The notes under the pieces are model-generated. The model saw nothing but the letters and a program-made list of their open reading frames with translations. It did not search any database and was not told the origin of the DNA. From positions 115,355 through 165,435 of the forward strand of contig NZ_WVVV01000008.1 in NCBI RefSeq assembly GCF_012911015.1: a stretch of DNA of 50,081 bases, read 5' to 3'. Below, piece by piece: positions 1 through 9,934 of this stretch. Both the position numbers and the translations under genes were made by a program. Each line of letters starts with the position of its first letter. Position 1 is the stretch's first letter. This DNA comes from Chelativorans sp. ZYF759 (lineage in GTDB: Bacteria; Pseudomonadota; Alphaproteobacteria; Rhizobiales; Rhizobiaceae).

Positions 1-611
1 TCGACGGCATCGGCGCCACCGAGATGCTGCACATCTTCATCTCCAACCGACTCGACGACATGCATCCGGCGACGACGGGGCGCCCGATCACCGGATACGA
101 GGCGCGAATCGTCGACGACAACATGCAGGAGGTGGCGCGCGGCGAGATCGGCCGGCTGGCCGTTCGCGGGCCGACCGGCTGTCGCTATCTCGCCGACGAT
201 CGCCAGAAGGACTATGTCAGGGATGGCTGGAACCTGACGGGCGACAGCTTCTATCAGGACGAAGACGGTCGCCTGCATTTCGCCGCCCGCTCCGACGACA
301 TGATCATCTCGGCCGGCTACAACATCGCCGGACCCGAAGTGGAGGCAGCGCTGCTTTCCCATGACGCGGTCATGGAATGCGCCGTGATCGGGGTCGCCGA
401 CGAGGCGCGCGGCCAGATCGTCGAGGCCCATGTGGTTCTGATGAAGGGCGTCGCGCCGGACGCGGCCTGCGTAAAGCTGCTGCAGGACCATGTGAAGGCT
501 GTCATCGCGCCGTTCAAATACCCGCGTTCGGTGAAGTTCGTCAACGCGCTGCCCAAGACGGAAAGCGGCAAGATCCAGCGCTTCCGGCTGCGCAAGGAGG
601 GCACGGCATGA
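1..611 (+). CDS. Anthranilate (2-aminobenzoate)-CoA ligase-like, 3' part
   Basis: This is the C-terminal half of an acyl/aryl-CoA synthetase of the ANL (AMP-forming) superfamily; the 5' end lies outside the window and the frame enters at base 3. Visible motifs are GATEMLHIF near the left edge (aryl-CoA ligase A5-like region), the ATP-binding TGD in WNLTGDSFY, the hinge region DDMIISAGYNIAGPEVE and the catalytic lysine in PKTESGKIQRFRLR at the C-terminus. The benzoate-CoA-ligase-like wording and the immediate coupling to kynU (ATGA overlap at 608-611) make anthranilate the likely substrate: the enzyme would trap the anthranilate released by kynureninase as anthraniloyl-CoA. Benzoate or another aromatic acid is the alternative. 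The family call is firm; the substrate is inferred from context. Confidence 0.8.
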   Translation, partial: DGIGATEMLHIFISNRLDDMHPATTGRPITGYEARIVDDNMQEVARGEIGRLAVRGPTGCRYLADDRQKDYVRDGWNLTGDSFYQDEDGRLHFAARSDDMIISAGYNIAGPEVEAALLSHDAVMECAVIGVADEARGQIVEAHVVLMKGVAPDAACVKLLQDHVKAVIAPFKYPRSVKFVNALPKTESGKIQRFRLRKEGTA

Positions 612-1804
612 CCGACATCTTCGCCCGCACCCGCGAGCTCTTCCACATGCCGGAAGGCGTGATCTATCTCGACGGCAATTCGCTGGGTCCGTTGCCGAAA
701 GCCGCTGCCGCCCGCGTTGCCGAGACGATCGAGAGCGAGTGGGGCAACGAACTCATCCGCGGCTGGAACTCTGCCGGCTGGATGGAGATGCCGTCGCGTG
801 TCGGCGACCGCATCGCCCGCCTGATCGGCGCCGCGCCGGGTTCGGTGGTCACCGGCGACACGCTGTCGATCAAGGTCTACCAGGCGCTGGCTTCCGCGCT
901 CGACCTGCGGCCCGACCGCAAGGTGGTGATTTCCGACAGCGGCAATTTCCCGACCGACCTCTATATGGCCCAGGGCCTGCTGCGCTCACTTGGGAAGGGA
1001 CATGAGCTCAAGGTGGTGGCCCCCGAGGAGGTGGAGGAAGCGATCGACGAGACCGTCGCCGCCATCATGCTGACCGAGGTCGACTACCGCACCGGCCGAC
1101 TGCACGACATGAAGGCGCTGACCGCGAAGGCACACGCGGCCGGCGCGCTCGCGATCTGGGATCTGGCTCATTCGGCCGGTGCCATCCCCGTCGACCTTGC
1201 CGGCGCCAGGGCGGATTTCGCGGTCGGCTGCACCTACAAATATCTCAATGGCGGCCCGGGCGCGCCAGCCTTCATCTATGTCTCTCCCGAGCATGGCGAA
1301 AAGGCCGTGCCCGCCCTGTCGGGATGGCTCGGGCACGAGGCGCCCTTCGCCTTCGATCCCGACTATCGTCCCGCTGCCGGCGTCGAACGCATGCGCGTCG
1401 GCACGCCGCCGATCATCGCTCTGGCCGCGCTCGATGCCGCGCTCAATGCCTGGGACGGCATCGGGATGGACGAGGTGCGGACCCGCTCCATCGAACTGTC
1501 CGAACGCTTTCTGGCGGAGGTCGAGACGCGCTGTCCGCAGCTGCAACTGGCCTCGCCCCGTGATCCCCTGCAGCGCGGCAGCCAGGTCTCCTTCCGCTTC
1601 GAGAATGGCTACGCCGCGATGCAGGCGCTGATCGCGCGCGGCGTGATCGGCGACTTCCGGGCGCCCGACATCATGCGCTTCGGCTTCACCCCTCTCTATC
1701 TCGGCATGGACGAGGTGCTGGCGGCCGTCGAAATCATCGAGGCCGTCATGGCCGGCCGTCACTGGGATCGTCCCGAATACAGGAAGCGGAGCAAGGTCAC
1801 ATGA
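608..1804 (+). CDS. kynU: Kynureninase
   Basis: This is a PLP-dependent hydrolase that splits L-kynurenine into anthranilate and L-alanine in the cytoplasm. The 398-residue product has the usual family length. It shows the N-terminal [11 protein letters not shown] motif, the phosphate/ring-contact segment [15 protein letters not shown], and the Schiff-base lysine in [15 protein letters not shown]. The open frame runs further upstream, but the ATG at 608 overlaps the stop of the ligase gene (ATGA) and begins at the point where kynureninases begin ([11 protein letters not shown]). Its own stop overlaps the kynA start in the same way (1801-1804), so translation is coupled through all three genes. 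This order places anthranilate formation next to its CoA activation. Confidence 0.95.
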   Translation: MTDIFARTRELFHMPEGVIYLDGNSLGPLPKAAAARVAETIESEWGNELIRGWNSAGWMEMPSRVGDRIARLIGAAPGSVVTGDTLSIKVYQALASALDLRPDRKVVISDSGNFPTDLYMAQGLLRSLGKGHELKVVAPEEVEEAIDETVAAIMLTEVDYRTGRLHDMKALTAKAHAAGALAIWDLAHSAGAIPVDLAGARADFAVGCTYKYLNGGPGAPAFIYVSPEHGEKAVPALSGWLGHEAPFAFDPDYRPAAGVERMRVGTPPIIALAALDAALNAWDGIGMDEVRTRSIELSERFLAEVETRCPQLQLASPRDPLQRGSQVSFRFENGYAAMQALIARGVIGDFRAPDIMRFGFTPLYLGMDEVLAAVEIIEAVMAGRHWDRPEYRKRSKVT

Positions 1805-2637
1805 GCGGCACGCGCGACATCACGCCCGAAGGCGCCGAGACCGATTTCCGCAAGCGCATGTCCTATGCGGATTACCTCAACCTGGACCAGGTCCTGAACG
1901 CGCAGTCCTTCCTGTCGGACTCGCCCGACGAATTGCTTTTCATCATCCAGCACCAGACGTCGGAACTCTGGATGAAACTCGCCATTCACGAGATCAGCTC
2001 GGCGATGCGGGCCATTCGCGCCAACGATTTGCAGCCTGCCTTCAAGATGCTGACGCGTGTCGCGCGTATCTTCGAGCAGCTGAACGGTGCCTGGGACGTG
2101 CTGCGCACGATGACGCCGTCCGAATATACGAGCTTCCGCGACGATCTCGGCCAGTCCTCCGGCTTCCAGTCATGGCAGTATCGCGCGGTCGAATTCCTGG
2201 CCGGCAACCGCAACATCGCGATGCTGAAGCCGCATGCCCACAAGGCCGAAACGCTGGCGCGGCTCGAGGCCATCCTGTCCGAACCGAGCCTCTACGACGA
2301 GGCCATCCAGCTCCTGGCGCGAAACGGCTTCGACATCGGAGACGATGCAAAGCGCGACGACTGGCGCGCGAGCCGGGTCGAGAACGACGCGGTCACCATG
2401 GCCTGGAAGGCCGTCTACGCGTCGCCCCGCGAGCACTGGATGCTCTACGAGCTGGCCGAGAAGCTGGTCGATTTCGAGGATTATTTCCGCCGCTGGCGCT
2501 TCAATCACGTCACCACCGTCGAGCGCATCATCGGTCTGAAGCGCGGCACCGGCGGCACGGCCGGCGTCTCCTATCTCCGGCGGATGCTGGAGGTGGAATT
2601 GTTTCCGGAACTGTGGAAGGTGAGGACAGTGCTCTAA
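1801..2637 (+). CDS. kynA: Tryptophan 2,3-dioxygenase
   Basis: This haem enzyme opens the indole ring of L-tryptophan with O2 to give N-formylkynurenine, the first step of the kynurenine route. The 278-residue product matches bacterial TDO length. Seen are the substrate/haem-pocket segment [14 protein letters not shown] with the distal histidine, GFQSWQYR with the carboxylate-binding arginine, and [14 protein letters not shown] with the proximal haem histidine, followed by the [11 protein letters not shown] loop. Start and stop couple it to kynU. No kynurenine formamidase gene is visible between or around these genes in the window, so that step must be encoded upstream or elsewhere. Confidence 0.96.
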   Translation: MSGTRDITPEGAETDFRKRMSYADYLNLDQVLNAQSFLSDSPDELLFIIQHQTSELWMKLAIHEISSAMRAIRANDLQPAFKMLTRVARIFEQLNGAWDVLRTMTPSEYTSFRDDLGQSSGFQSWQYRAVEFLAGNRNIAMLKPHAHKAETLARLEAILSEPSLYDEAIQLLARNGFDIGDDAKRDDWRASRVENDAVTMAWKAVYASPREHWMLYELAEKLVDFEDYFRRWRFNHVTTVERIIGLKRGTGGTAGVSYLRRMLEVELFPELWKVRTVL

Positions 2638-2678
2638 CGAGAGCGAGGCCGAACGGTCCGCCAGTCAAGGGAACACCT

Positions 2679-2721
2679 GATCGCGATGGTCGCGATCGGG
2701 ACGGGCAGCGGGAACCTGCCC
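2679..2721 (+). other. Tandem hairpins between kynA and the binding-protein gene
   Basis: Two stem-loops stand one after another. The first is a perfect 8-bp stem GATCGCGA / TCGCGATC with a 3-nt loop (2679-2697). The second is a 6-bp stem GGGCAG / CTGCCC with a 7-nt loop (2703-2721). Neither is followed by a T-run, so they look less like intrinsic terminators than like RNA-processing or mRNA-stabilising structures ahead of the highly expressed binding-protein gene. The function is inferred. Confidence 0.5.
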
Positions 2722-2744
2722 AGCGAGCAAAGGGAGTGAATGGC

Positions 2745-3887
2745 ATGAAGAAGTTGCTTACCGCCGGCATTGTCGGCCTGTCCATGAGTGTATCGGGCCT
2801 TGCCCTGGCCGACGACATCAAGGTCGGCATGATCACCACGCTTTCGGGCGGCGGCGCCGGCCTCGGCATCGATGCCCGCGACGGTTTCCTGCTGGCGCTC
2901 CAGATGGCCGGCGCCGACAACATCGAGGTCGTCGTCGAGGACGATGGCCAGCGACCCGAACTGGCGGTCCAGATCGCCGATCGGATGATCCAGAACGATC
3001 AGGTCAACATCCTGACCGGCATCATCTTCTCGAACCTGGCCATGGCCGTCGTGCCGAGCGCCGTCCAGCAGGACATCATCTACCTGTCCAACAATGCTGG
3101 ACCGTCGGCGCTTGCCGGCGCGCAGTGCCACGAGAACTACTTCAACGTCGCCTGGCAGAATGACAACCTCCACGAGGCAGCCGGTAGCTACGCCAACGAG
3201 GCAGGCTACGAGAACGTCTTCATCATGGCGCCGAACTATCCGGCGGGCACCGATGCGCTCACCGGCTTCAAGCGCTTCTTCGACGGCAATGTCGTCAACG
3301 AGATCTATACGCAGGTCGGCCAGAGCGATTATGCCAATGAGATCTCGCAGATCCGCGACTCGGGCGCGGATGCCGTCTTCTTCTTCCTGCCGGGCGGCAT
3401 GGGCATCTCCTTCATGCGCCAGTACGACCAGTCCGAGATCGATGTCCCCGTCATCGGACCGGGCTTCTCCTTCAGCCAGGACATTCTCGCCGCTGTCGGA
3501 CCTGGCGCGCTCGGCGTGATCAACACCTCGCAGTGGAACAAGGATCTCGACAACGAGGCCAACGTGGCCTTCGTCGCGGCCTTCCAGGAAGAGTATGGCC
3601 GTCTGCCTTCGCTCTATGCGAGCCAGGCCTTCGATACGGCGAACCTGATTATCTCGGCGGCAGCCAAAGCCGATATCGCTGATCTTGAGGCTTTCCGCGC
3701 CGCGCTTAAGGAGGCAGATTTCGACTCCACCCGAGGCGATTTCCGCTTCGGCAACAACAACCATCCGATCCAGACCATCTACGTTCGCGAAGTGGTCGAG
3801 GAAGATGGCGTGCTGACGAACCGCATCATCGGCACGGCTCTCGAGGATCACCAGGACGCCTACGCGGCTGACTGCTCGATGGAATAA
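2745..3887 (+). CDS. ABC importer periplasmic binding protein, branched-chain amino acid (LivK) type
   Basis: This is a 380-residue secreted receptor of the type I leucine/isoleucine/valine-binding family. A classical signal peptide occupies residues 1 to about 21 (two lysines, hydrophobic core, ALA before DDIKVG). The mature protein begins with KVGMITTLSGGGAGLG, typical for the family, and ends without a membrane anchor. The open frame continues upstream through kynA, but the ATG at 2745 follows an AGGGAGTG ribosome-binding site and a perfect signal peptide. It heads a five-gene importer embedded in the kynurenine operon. The ligand may be tryptophan, kynurenine, anthranilate or a related aromatic; sequence alone does not decide. 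Confidence 0.9.
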   Translation: MKKLLTAGIVGLSMSVSGLALADDIKVGMITTLSGGGAGLGIDARDGFLLALQMAGADNIEVVVEDDGQRPELAVQIADRMIQNDQVNILTGIIFSNLAMAVVPSAVQQDIIYLSNNAGPSALAGAQCHENYFNVAWQNDNLHEAAGSYANEAGYENVFIMAPNYPAGTDALTGFKRFFDGNVVNEIYTQVGQSDYANEISQIRDSGADAVFFFLPGGMGISFMRQYDQSEIDVPVIGPGFSFSQDILAAVGPGALGVINTSQWNKDLDNEANVAFVAAFQEEYGRLPSLYASQAFDTANLIISAAAKADIADLEAFRAALKEADFDSTRGDFRFGNNNHPIQTIYVREVVEEDGVLTNRIIGTALEDHQDAYAADCSME

Positions 3888-3896
3888 GGTTGGCCA

Positions 3897-3922
3897 GCCA
3901 CGGCCGCGACAGCGGTCGTGGC
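3897..3922 (+). other. Intercistronic hairpin after the binding-protein gene
   Basis: A 10-bp stem (GCCACGGCCG / CGGTCGTGGC, one G-T pair) closes a 6-nt loop 9 bases after the stop codon and about 70 bases before the first permease gene. There is no T-run. Such stems commonly protect the binding-protein mRNA from 3' decay and lower permease expression; that role is inferred here. Confidence 0.55.
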
Positions 3923-3993
3923 GCCTTCGTCCCGCAAATCATGTCACCGGCGGCGCGATCCCCATCGCCCCCGATCCGAGACGGTTAGCAGCC

Positions 3994-4914
3994 TTGTCCA
4001 TCGCTCTTCTGCTCGAACAGATTCTCAACGGCCTTCAGCTCGGCGTCATGCTGTTCCTGATGGCGGCTGGCCTGACGCTGATCTTCGGCGTCATGGGGCT
4101 GATCAACCTCGCCCACGGATCGCTCTACATGGTGGGCGCCTTCGCCTGTGCGACGGTCGCAGCCTGGACCGGCTCCTTCTGGCTTGGTCTCGTTGCCAGC
4201 CTCGTCGCCGCGGCCGCCGCGGGCGCCATCGTCGAGATGACGGTGATTCGGCGATTATACGACCGCGACCATCTCGATCAGGTGCTGGCGACCTTCGCGC
4301 TGATCCTGATCTTCTCGGAAGGCACGCGCTGGGTGTTCGGTTCGCTGCCGCTCTACCTCAACATTCCCGACCTTCTGCGCGGCACGATCCCGCTGCCAGG
4401 CGGCGGCCGCTACCAGATCTACCGGATCGCCATCATCGCCGTCGGCGTCGCGGTTGCGGTCGGGCTCTGGCTGCTGATCGCCAGGACAAGGCTCGGCATG
4501 CGCATCCGCGCAGGTGAGTCCGACCGCGAGATGATCGCCGCACTCGGCATCGACATCCGCACGCTCTACACGGTCGTCTTTGCCATCGGTGCAGCCCTGG
4601 CTGGCCTGGCGGGCGCCATGGTCGGCGCGCTGCAATCGGTCCAGGTGGGCATGGGCGAGCCGGTGCTGATCCTTGCCTTCGTGGTGATTGTCATCGGCGG
4701 CATAGGCTCGATCAAAGGAGCCCTGGTCGGCGCGGTCCTTGTGGGCTTGATCGACACGATGGGCCGCTTCCTGCTGCCGCGTGCCTTTTCCGTCTTCATG
4801 GATCCGTCCGAGGCGAGCCTCATCGGCTCGGCGATCGCTTCGATGCTGATCTACATGTTCATGGCCCTGGTGCTGGCGTTCCGCCCGCGCGGCCTGTTCG
4901 CCACGGCGAAGTGA
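3994..4914 (+). CDS. ABC importer permease, LivH type
   Basis: This 306-residue inner-membrane protein is of the LivH family, with about eight hydrophobic segments. The N-terminal ILNGLQLGVMLFLMAAGLTLIFGVMGLINLAHGSLYMVGAF is diagnostic of branched-chain amino acid permeases, and the cytoplasmic coupling loop contains the expected GxxxRxxAxDxxxAxxxGI-like segment (residues about 170-190, ESDREMIAALGID). The start is TTG at 3994, chosen because it gives the normal N-terminus SIALLLEQILNG. It works as a pair with the next gene, 10 bases downstream. Confidence 0.92.
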   Translation: MSIALLLEQILNGLQLGVMLFLMAAGLTLIFGVMGLINLAHGSLYMVGAFACATVAAWTGSFWLGLVASLVAAAAAGAIVEMTVIRRLYDRDHLDQVLATFALILIFSEGTRWVFGSLPLYLNIPDLLRGTIPLPGGGRYQIYRIAIIAVGVAVAVGLWLLIARTRLGMRIRAGESDREMIAALGIDIRTLYTVVFAIGAALAGLAGAMVGALQSVQVGMGEPVLILAFVVIVIGGIGSIKGALVGAVLVGLIDTMGRFLLPRAFSVFMDPSEASLIGSAIASMLIYMFMALVLAFRPRGLFATAK

Positions 4915-4924
4915 GGGCGGCCGC

Positions 4925-5903
4925 ATGACCATGAACCGCGAAACCATCGTCAACATCTCACTCGCGCTGCTGCTGCTGGCCATACCGCTGATCGCGCTGC
5001 AGCTGAACTCGCCCTTCTACGTCACACTGGCCACCCGCATGGCCATCCTGGCGCTGGCGGCGGTCGGGCTCAACCTGGCACTCGGGCTTGGCGGGATGGT
5101 GTCCTTCGGCCACGCCGCCTATTTCGGTGTCGGGGGCTATGTGGCCGGCATCCTGGCACACCACGCCTTTTCGGGCCTGCCGCTCGATTTCGGCCTCTTC
5201 CAGGTTCCCGGCACCAACATGATGCCCATCATCTGGGTCGTCGCCATTCTTGTCTCCGGCCTTCTGGCGCTCTTCATCGGGGCGATCTCGATCCGCACGT
5301 CGGGCGTCTACTTCATCATGATCACGCTGGCCTTCGCGCAGATGACCTACTACTTCGCCAATTCCTGGCCGGCCTATGGCGGCGAGGACGGGCTGTCGAT
5401 CTTCGTGCGCAACCAATTTCCCGGCGTGAACACGCTGAGGCCGCTCACCTATTTCTTCATCTGCTACGCCATCCTGCTCGCGGCGCTCGTCCTGTTTGCC
5501 GCGATCCGCGATTCCCGTTTCGGCGCCGCGCTGCAGGCCGCCCGGCAGAACGAGGTGCGGGTCGCGACCGTGGGCATCAACGCCAATCGCATCCGCCTCG
5601 CCGCCTTCGTCATTTCGGGCATGATCACGGGACTGGCCGGCGCGCTCTACGCCGATCTCAACCGCTTCGTCAGCCCGTCGATGCTGTCCTGGCACATGTC
5701 GGGCGAGTTCATCGTGCTGATCATCCTGGGCGGCGTGGCAAGGCTCTACGGGCCGGTGGCGGGTGCGATGCTGTTCGTCATGTTCGAGTTCCTGCTGGGC
5801 GGGATGACGGATCGCTGGCAGTTCTTCCTCGGCCTTGTGCTTCTCGGCGTCGTTCTGCTGGCGCGTGGCGGACTTGTGGGCTGGCTTGCGGGGAGGGCGC
5901 GTC

Positions 5904-5911
<8 letters not shown>
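4925..5911 (+). CDS. ABC importer permease, LivM type
   Basis: This 328-residue second permease subunit belongs to the LivM family. Hydrophobic segments cover most of the chain; the family segment LALGLGGMVSFGHAAYFGVGGYVAG lies near residues 52-77 and the coupling loop with AARQNEVRVATVGINANRIRL near 200-222. It overlaps the following ATPase gene by 8 bases, implying translational coupling. It would form the heterodimeric membrane channel with the LivH-type protein. Confidence 0.92.
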
Positions 5912-6649
<738 letters not shown>

Positions 6650-6653
<4 letters not shown>

Positions 6654-7336
6654 GCCTTCTCCAGGTTTCCGCGATCGAGGCGCGCTATGGCCCGGTACAG
6701 GCGCTTTTCGGCGTCGATCTGGACGTGAGCGAAGGCGAAGTCGTCGCGTTGATGGGGCGCAACGGCATGGGCAAGACGACGACCATTCGCGCCATTCTCG
6801 GCCTCACTCCCGTCTCGTCGGGGACAGTCCGCTTCGCCGGGCGCGAGATCGGCACCATGGCGTCGCACCGTATTGCCCGGCTGGGGATCGGTCTTGTGCC
6901 GGAGGGTCGGCGCTGCTTTCCGAACCTCACCGTGGAGGAAAACCTCCTGGCCGCCGCCCGCAAGGGCCGCTGGAGCCGGACTGCGGTCGAGGAACTGTTT
7001 CCCCGCCTGCGCGAGCGGCGCGATCAGTATGCCCATTCGCTGTCGGGTGGCGAACAGCAGATGCTGGCGATCGGACGCGCCCTGATGACCAACCCCACAT
7101 TGCTCGTCCTCGACGAGGCAACGGAAGGTCTGGCGCCGGTGATCCGTCACGACATCTGGAACGTGATCCGCAAGCTCAAGGACGAGGGCCAGTCGATTCT
7201 GATCGTCGACAAGACGCTTTCCGAACTGCTGCCCGCGGCGGATCGATGCTTCGTCCTCGAAAAGGGCGTCACGGTCTGGTCCGGCCTGCCGGGCGAGCTG
7301 ACGCCGGAACTGCAGGACCGGTATCTGGGTGTATAA
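6650..7336 (+). CDS. ABC importer ATPase, LivF type
   Basis: This is the second nucleotide-binding subunit, 228 residues. Walker A GRNGMGKTT, a family-typical GLVPEGRRCFPNLTVEENL, signature LSGGEQQMLAIGRAL and Walker B LLVLDEATEGL are all present. The switch position reads IVDKTLSE, where many LivF proteins also have D-K instead of histidine. It is coupled to the LivG-type gene by a 4-base overlap and pairs with it to energise the importer. Confidence 0.92.
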
Positions 7337-7353
7337 TGTCTGATGGAGGAAAG

Positions 7354-7773
7354 ATGTCGGCGGTCTCATCCGTTCACGAGGAACTGCACCCGGCCAATTG
7401 GGCCAAGCCGATCGGCTATGCCAATGGCATCGCGGCCACCGGCAGGCTGGTCTTTATCGGCGGCCAGATCGGCTGGACAGGCGACCAGCGCTTCGAGGCC
7501 AAGGATCTGGCGGGCCAGATCCGGCAGACGCTGGCCAACATACTGGCTGTCCTGTCGGAGGCCGGCGGTCGTCCCGAGCACATCACCCGCCTGACCTGGT
7601 ACATCGTCGACAAGAAGGAATACCTCGCCAGTCTCAGGGAAATCGGTGCAGCCTATCGAGAGATGATGGGCAAGCATTTTCCGGCCATGGCGATGGTGCA
7701 GGTCGTGGCGCTGATCGAAGACGATGCGCGGGTCGAAATCGAGGCCACCGCGGTGATCCCCGAGCAGAACTGA
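7354..7773 (+). CDS. Rid-family (YjgF/YER057c/UK114) protein lacking the active-site arginine
   Basis: This small protein of 139 residues has the Rid fold: GRLVFIGGQIGW near residues 30-41, a central LAGQIRQTLANILAVLSEAGG helix and the C-terminal VEIEATAVI strand. Classical RidA imine deaminases have Pro-Ala-Arg where this protein has FPAM (Met112), so the substrate-binding arginine is missing while Glu130 of the EIEA motif is kept. It therefore belongs with the arginine-less Rid subgroups and probably has another, pathway-specific role. An ATG at 7336 overlaps the livF-type stop (TAATG), but the ATG at 7354 has a strong GGAGG site and is preferred. It ends the kynurenine/importer operon. Confidence 0.85.
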   Translation: MSAVSSVHEELHPANWAKPIGYANGIAATGRLVFIGGQIGWTGDQRFEAKDLAGQIRQTLANILAVLSEAGGRPEHITRLTWYIVDKKEYLASLREIGAAYREMMGKHFPAMAMVQVVALIEDDARVEIEATAVIPEQN

Positions 7774-7965
7774 CATTTTCAGCGGAACATTTTCGCTGGA
7801 GGCCCGTTAGACCAATCGAGCAGTGGAAGGGGCCGCAGCGACGATGGGATCGGGGGATATCACCCTGGGCACGGCGAATGCCAGTTTTCGTGACCGCAGC
7901 GGTCGCGGAAGATATTCGTGCTTCCTCCTGCTGTGCGACGCGGCCTCGACGAGAGGGTTGGCGCG

Positions 7966-8730
7966 ATGAACCTCCAAAGCGTGCCCTACGATCCCTATTG
8001 CGGTCCCGCGCCCGCGCCTGCGGACATCTGGAGCAGCTGGAACTTCGATCCGTGGCTGCTCGTCGCGCTGGCCGCGACATTCCTGTTTTGTGCGGCGCTT
8101 TCGATGCGTGGGGTTCTGGCGCGTGAGGGACGTCTGCACTCCACTCTCGGGACCGTCGTCCTCATCATCGCCTTCGTCACGCCGCTCTGTGCATTGAGCA
8201 CCGCGCTCTTTTCGGCCCGCGTGATGCATCACGTGCTTCTGGTCGCAGGTGCCGCGCCGCTGTTCGCGCTGGCTTTTCCGGCGCGCGATTGGCTTCGACG
8301 TGTCCCGCTGACGGCGCTCTTTCTGGCCCATACCATCGCCATGTGGGTGTGGCACGCGCCGGCCCCCTATGCCTTCGCTTTGTCCTCACACGCCGCCTAC
8401 TGGCTCATGGAGGGCACGCTCTTCGTCACCGCCTTCCTTCTGTGGCAGTCGATGCTCGCACGCTGGGCTCATCCGGGCGCCGTGTCGATCGCCCTTCTGG
8501 GCTCCATCGTCCAGATGGGCATGCTGGGCGCGCTCATCACCTTCGCGGGGCGGGCAATGTATGATCCGCACCTGACCACGACGCTGCCTTTCGGACTGAC
8601 GCCGCTCGCCGACCAGCAGCTGGCGGGCCTCTTGATGTGGGTGCCCGCAACGATCCCCTATCTTGCCGCTGCGCTCGTTCTCCTGGCGCGCTTCCTGACG
8701 CCGGACGCATCGCGTGGCGAGGCGCGATGA
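7966..8730 (+). CDS. Cytochrome c oxidase assembly protein, caa3-type CtaG family
   Basis: This polytopic membrane protein of 254 residues has about seven hydrophobic segments. The N-terminal YCGPAPAPADIWSSWNFDPWLL is typical of the caa3_CtaG family, whose members help assemble alternative haem-copper oxidases, probably at the copper-insertion stage. Histidines cluster in the membrane core (RVMHHVLLV, AHTIAMWVWHAP). A GTG 48 bases upstream could also start the frame, but the ATG at 7966 is preceded by GAGAGG. It opens a five-gene operon in which every junction overlaps by four bases. Confidence 0.85.
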   Translation: MNLQSVPYDPYCGPAPAPADIWSSWNFDPWLLVALAATFLFCAALSMRGVLAREGRLHSTLGTVVLIIAFVTPLCALSTALFSARVMHHVLLVAGAAPLFALAFPARDWLRRVPLTALFLAHTIAMWVWHAPAPYAFALSSHAAYWLMEGTLFVTAFLLWQSMLARWAHPGAVSIALLGSIVQMGMLGALITFAGRAMYDPHLTTTLPFGLTPLADQQLAGLLMWVPATIPYLAAALVLLARFLTPDASRGEAR

Positions 8731-9230
8731 TCGTCTGGCTGAAGTTCGTCCACGTGGCCGCGATATCTCTCTGGTGTGCCGGCCTGATCTGCCTGCCGGG
8801 TCTCTATCTGCAGCGCGCCCATGTGCCCGACCGCAACACCTTGCACCGGCTGCAAGGCTTCGTGCGCTTCTGCTACATCGTGCTGGTCTCGCCGGCAGCC
8901 TTCATGGCAGTGGCCACCGGCACGGCCCTGATCTTCCTCCAGCAGACCTTCGATCCCTGGTTTACCGCCAAGCTCGTCTTTGTCGGCGTGCTCGTGGGCA
9001 TCCATGTCGTCACGGGGCTTGTCATCGTGAGGCTGTTCGAGGACGGCGAGGTCTACCCCGTCTGGCGCTTTCTGGCCGTGACGGTCTTTACCGTTCTGAC
9101 GACGCTGGCCATTCTCTTCTTCGTCCTGGGCAAGCCCGCCCTCGATTTCGACATGCTCCCGCCCGACTTCCATCAGCCCGGGGCCCTGCGCCGCCTGGTA
9201 CTCGATCTGCTGCCGTGGACGTCGCCATGA
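8727..9230 (+). CDS. CopD/HemJ-like integral membrane protein
   Basis: This 167-residue, four-helix membrane protein begins MIVWLKFVHVAAISLWCAGLICLPGLY, which resembles HemJ/CopD proteins with a histidine in helix 1 and an arginine-rich loop after it. HemJ relatives bind haem or oxidise protoporphyrinogen, and CopD relatives move copper; either would suit an oxidase operon that needs haem and copper. The ATG at 8727 overlaps the stop of the CtaG-like gene. The exact function cannot be told from the sequence. Confidence 0.7.
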   Translation: MIVWLKFVHVAAISLWCAGLICLPGLYLQRAHVPDRNTLHRLQGFVRFCYIVLVSPAAFMAVATGTALIFLQQTFDPWFTAKLVFVGVLVGIHVVTGLVIVRLFEDGEVYPVWRFLAVTVFTVLTTLAILFFVLGKPALDFDMLPPDFHQPGALRRLVLDLLPWTSP

Positions 9231-9934
9231 GCAGGTCGGCCATCAAGCGCATCTGCGTCCTGGGCGTGACGGGCCTGCTGACCGCAGGCTGCACGGGCCC
9301 GCTCTCGACGCTCGAACCTGCGGGGCCGGCCGCGGCGTCGATCGCGCTTTTGTGGTGGATCATGCTGGCCGGTTCGGTCGTGCTTTTTGCGATCGTGATC
9401 GGCCTTTTCACTCTCGCCTTCTACCGTCCGGCCTGGCTGGCGGGCATCTCGGCGCGCAACTGGATCCTTCATGGCGGCATCACCATGTCGTCCGTCGTCA
9501 TCCTGCTGCTGCTCGTCGCCGCCTTCGTCCTGGGCGAGCGGCTCGTGGCGCGGCCCCTGGCCGATCCGCCGCTCGCCGTGCAGGCCAACGGGCGCATGTG
9601 GGTGTGGGAGTTTTCCTATCCCTCCGTCGAAGGCCCGTCGCTCACGACCAACGTGCTCCACATCCCCGCCGGGGAGATCGTGGATGTCCGGGTCACCTCG
9701 TCGGATGTCATCCATTCTTTCTGGTCGCCGCGGCTGGCGGGCAAGATCGACGCGGTGCCCGGCCACGAGAACGTCGTGCGGCTGACGGCGGAGCGGCCCG
9801 GCACCTATCGCGGCGTCTGCGCGGAATTCTGCGGCGTGGGGCATACGCAGATGCATTTCACGGTGATCGCCCATCCGCCCGAGGCATACGAGCAGGCACT
9901 GGCTGACGCGATCGCAGCGGAGACGACGGAATGA
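9227..9934 (+). CDS. ctaC: Cytochrome c oxidase subunit II, lipoprotein
   Basis: This 235-residue CuA-bearing subunit has a lipoprotein signal ending LLTAGC (Cys22), two transmembrane hairpin helices (about 38-60 and 80-102) and a cupredoxin domain. CuA ligands are visible: histidine in SSDVIHSFW, then GVCAEFCGVGHTQM with both cysteines, the glutamate between them, histidine and methionine. No cytochrome c domain is fused at the C-terminus, so electrons would come from a separate cytochrome c. The open frame extends far upstream, but the ATG at 9227 overlaps the previous stop and gives the lipoprotein signal. Confidence 0.93.
   Translation: MSRSAIKRICVLGVTGLLTAGCTGPLSTLEPAGPAAASIALLWWIMLAGSVVLFAIVIGLFTLAFYRPAWLAGISARNWILHGGITMSSVVILLLLVAAFVLGERLVARPLADPPLAVQANGRMWVWEFSYPSVEGPSLTTNVLHIPAGEIVDVRVTSSDVIHSFWSPRLAGKIDAVPGHENVVRLTAERPGTYRGVCAEFCGVGHTQMHFTVIAHPPEAYEQALADAIAAETTE

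Noticed and set aside
2634-3851. 405-codon minus-strand frame opposite the LivK-type gene
   Set aside because: It is a shadow of the conserved receptor gene, with acidic low-complexity composition and no recognisable motif.
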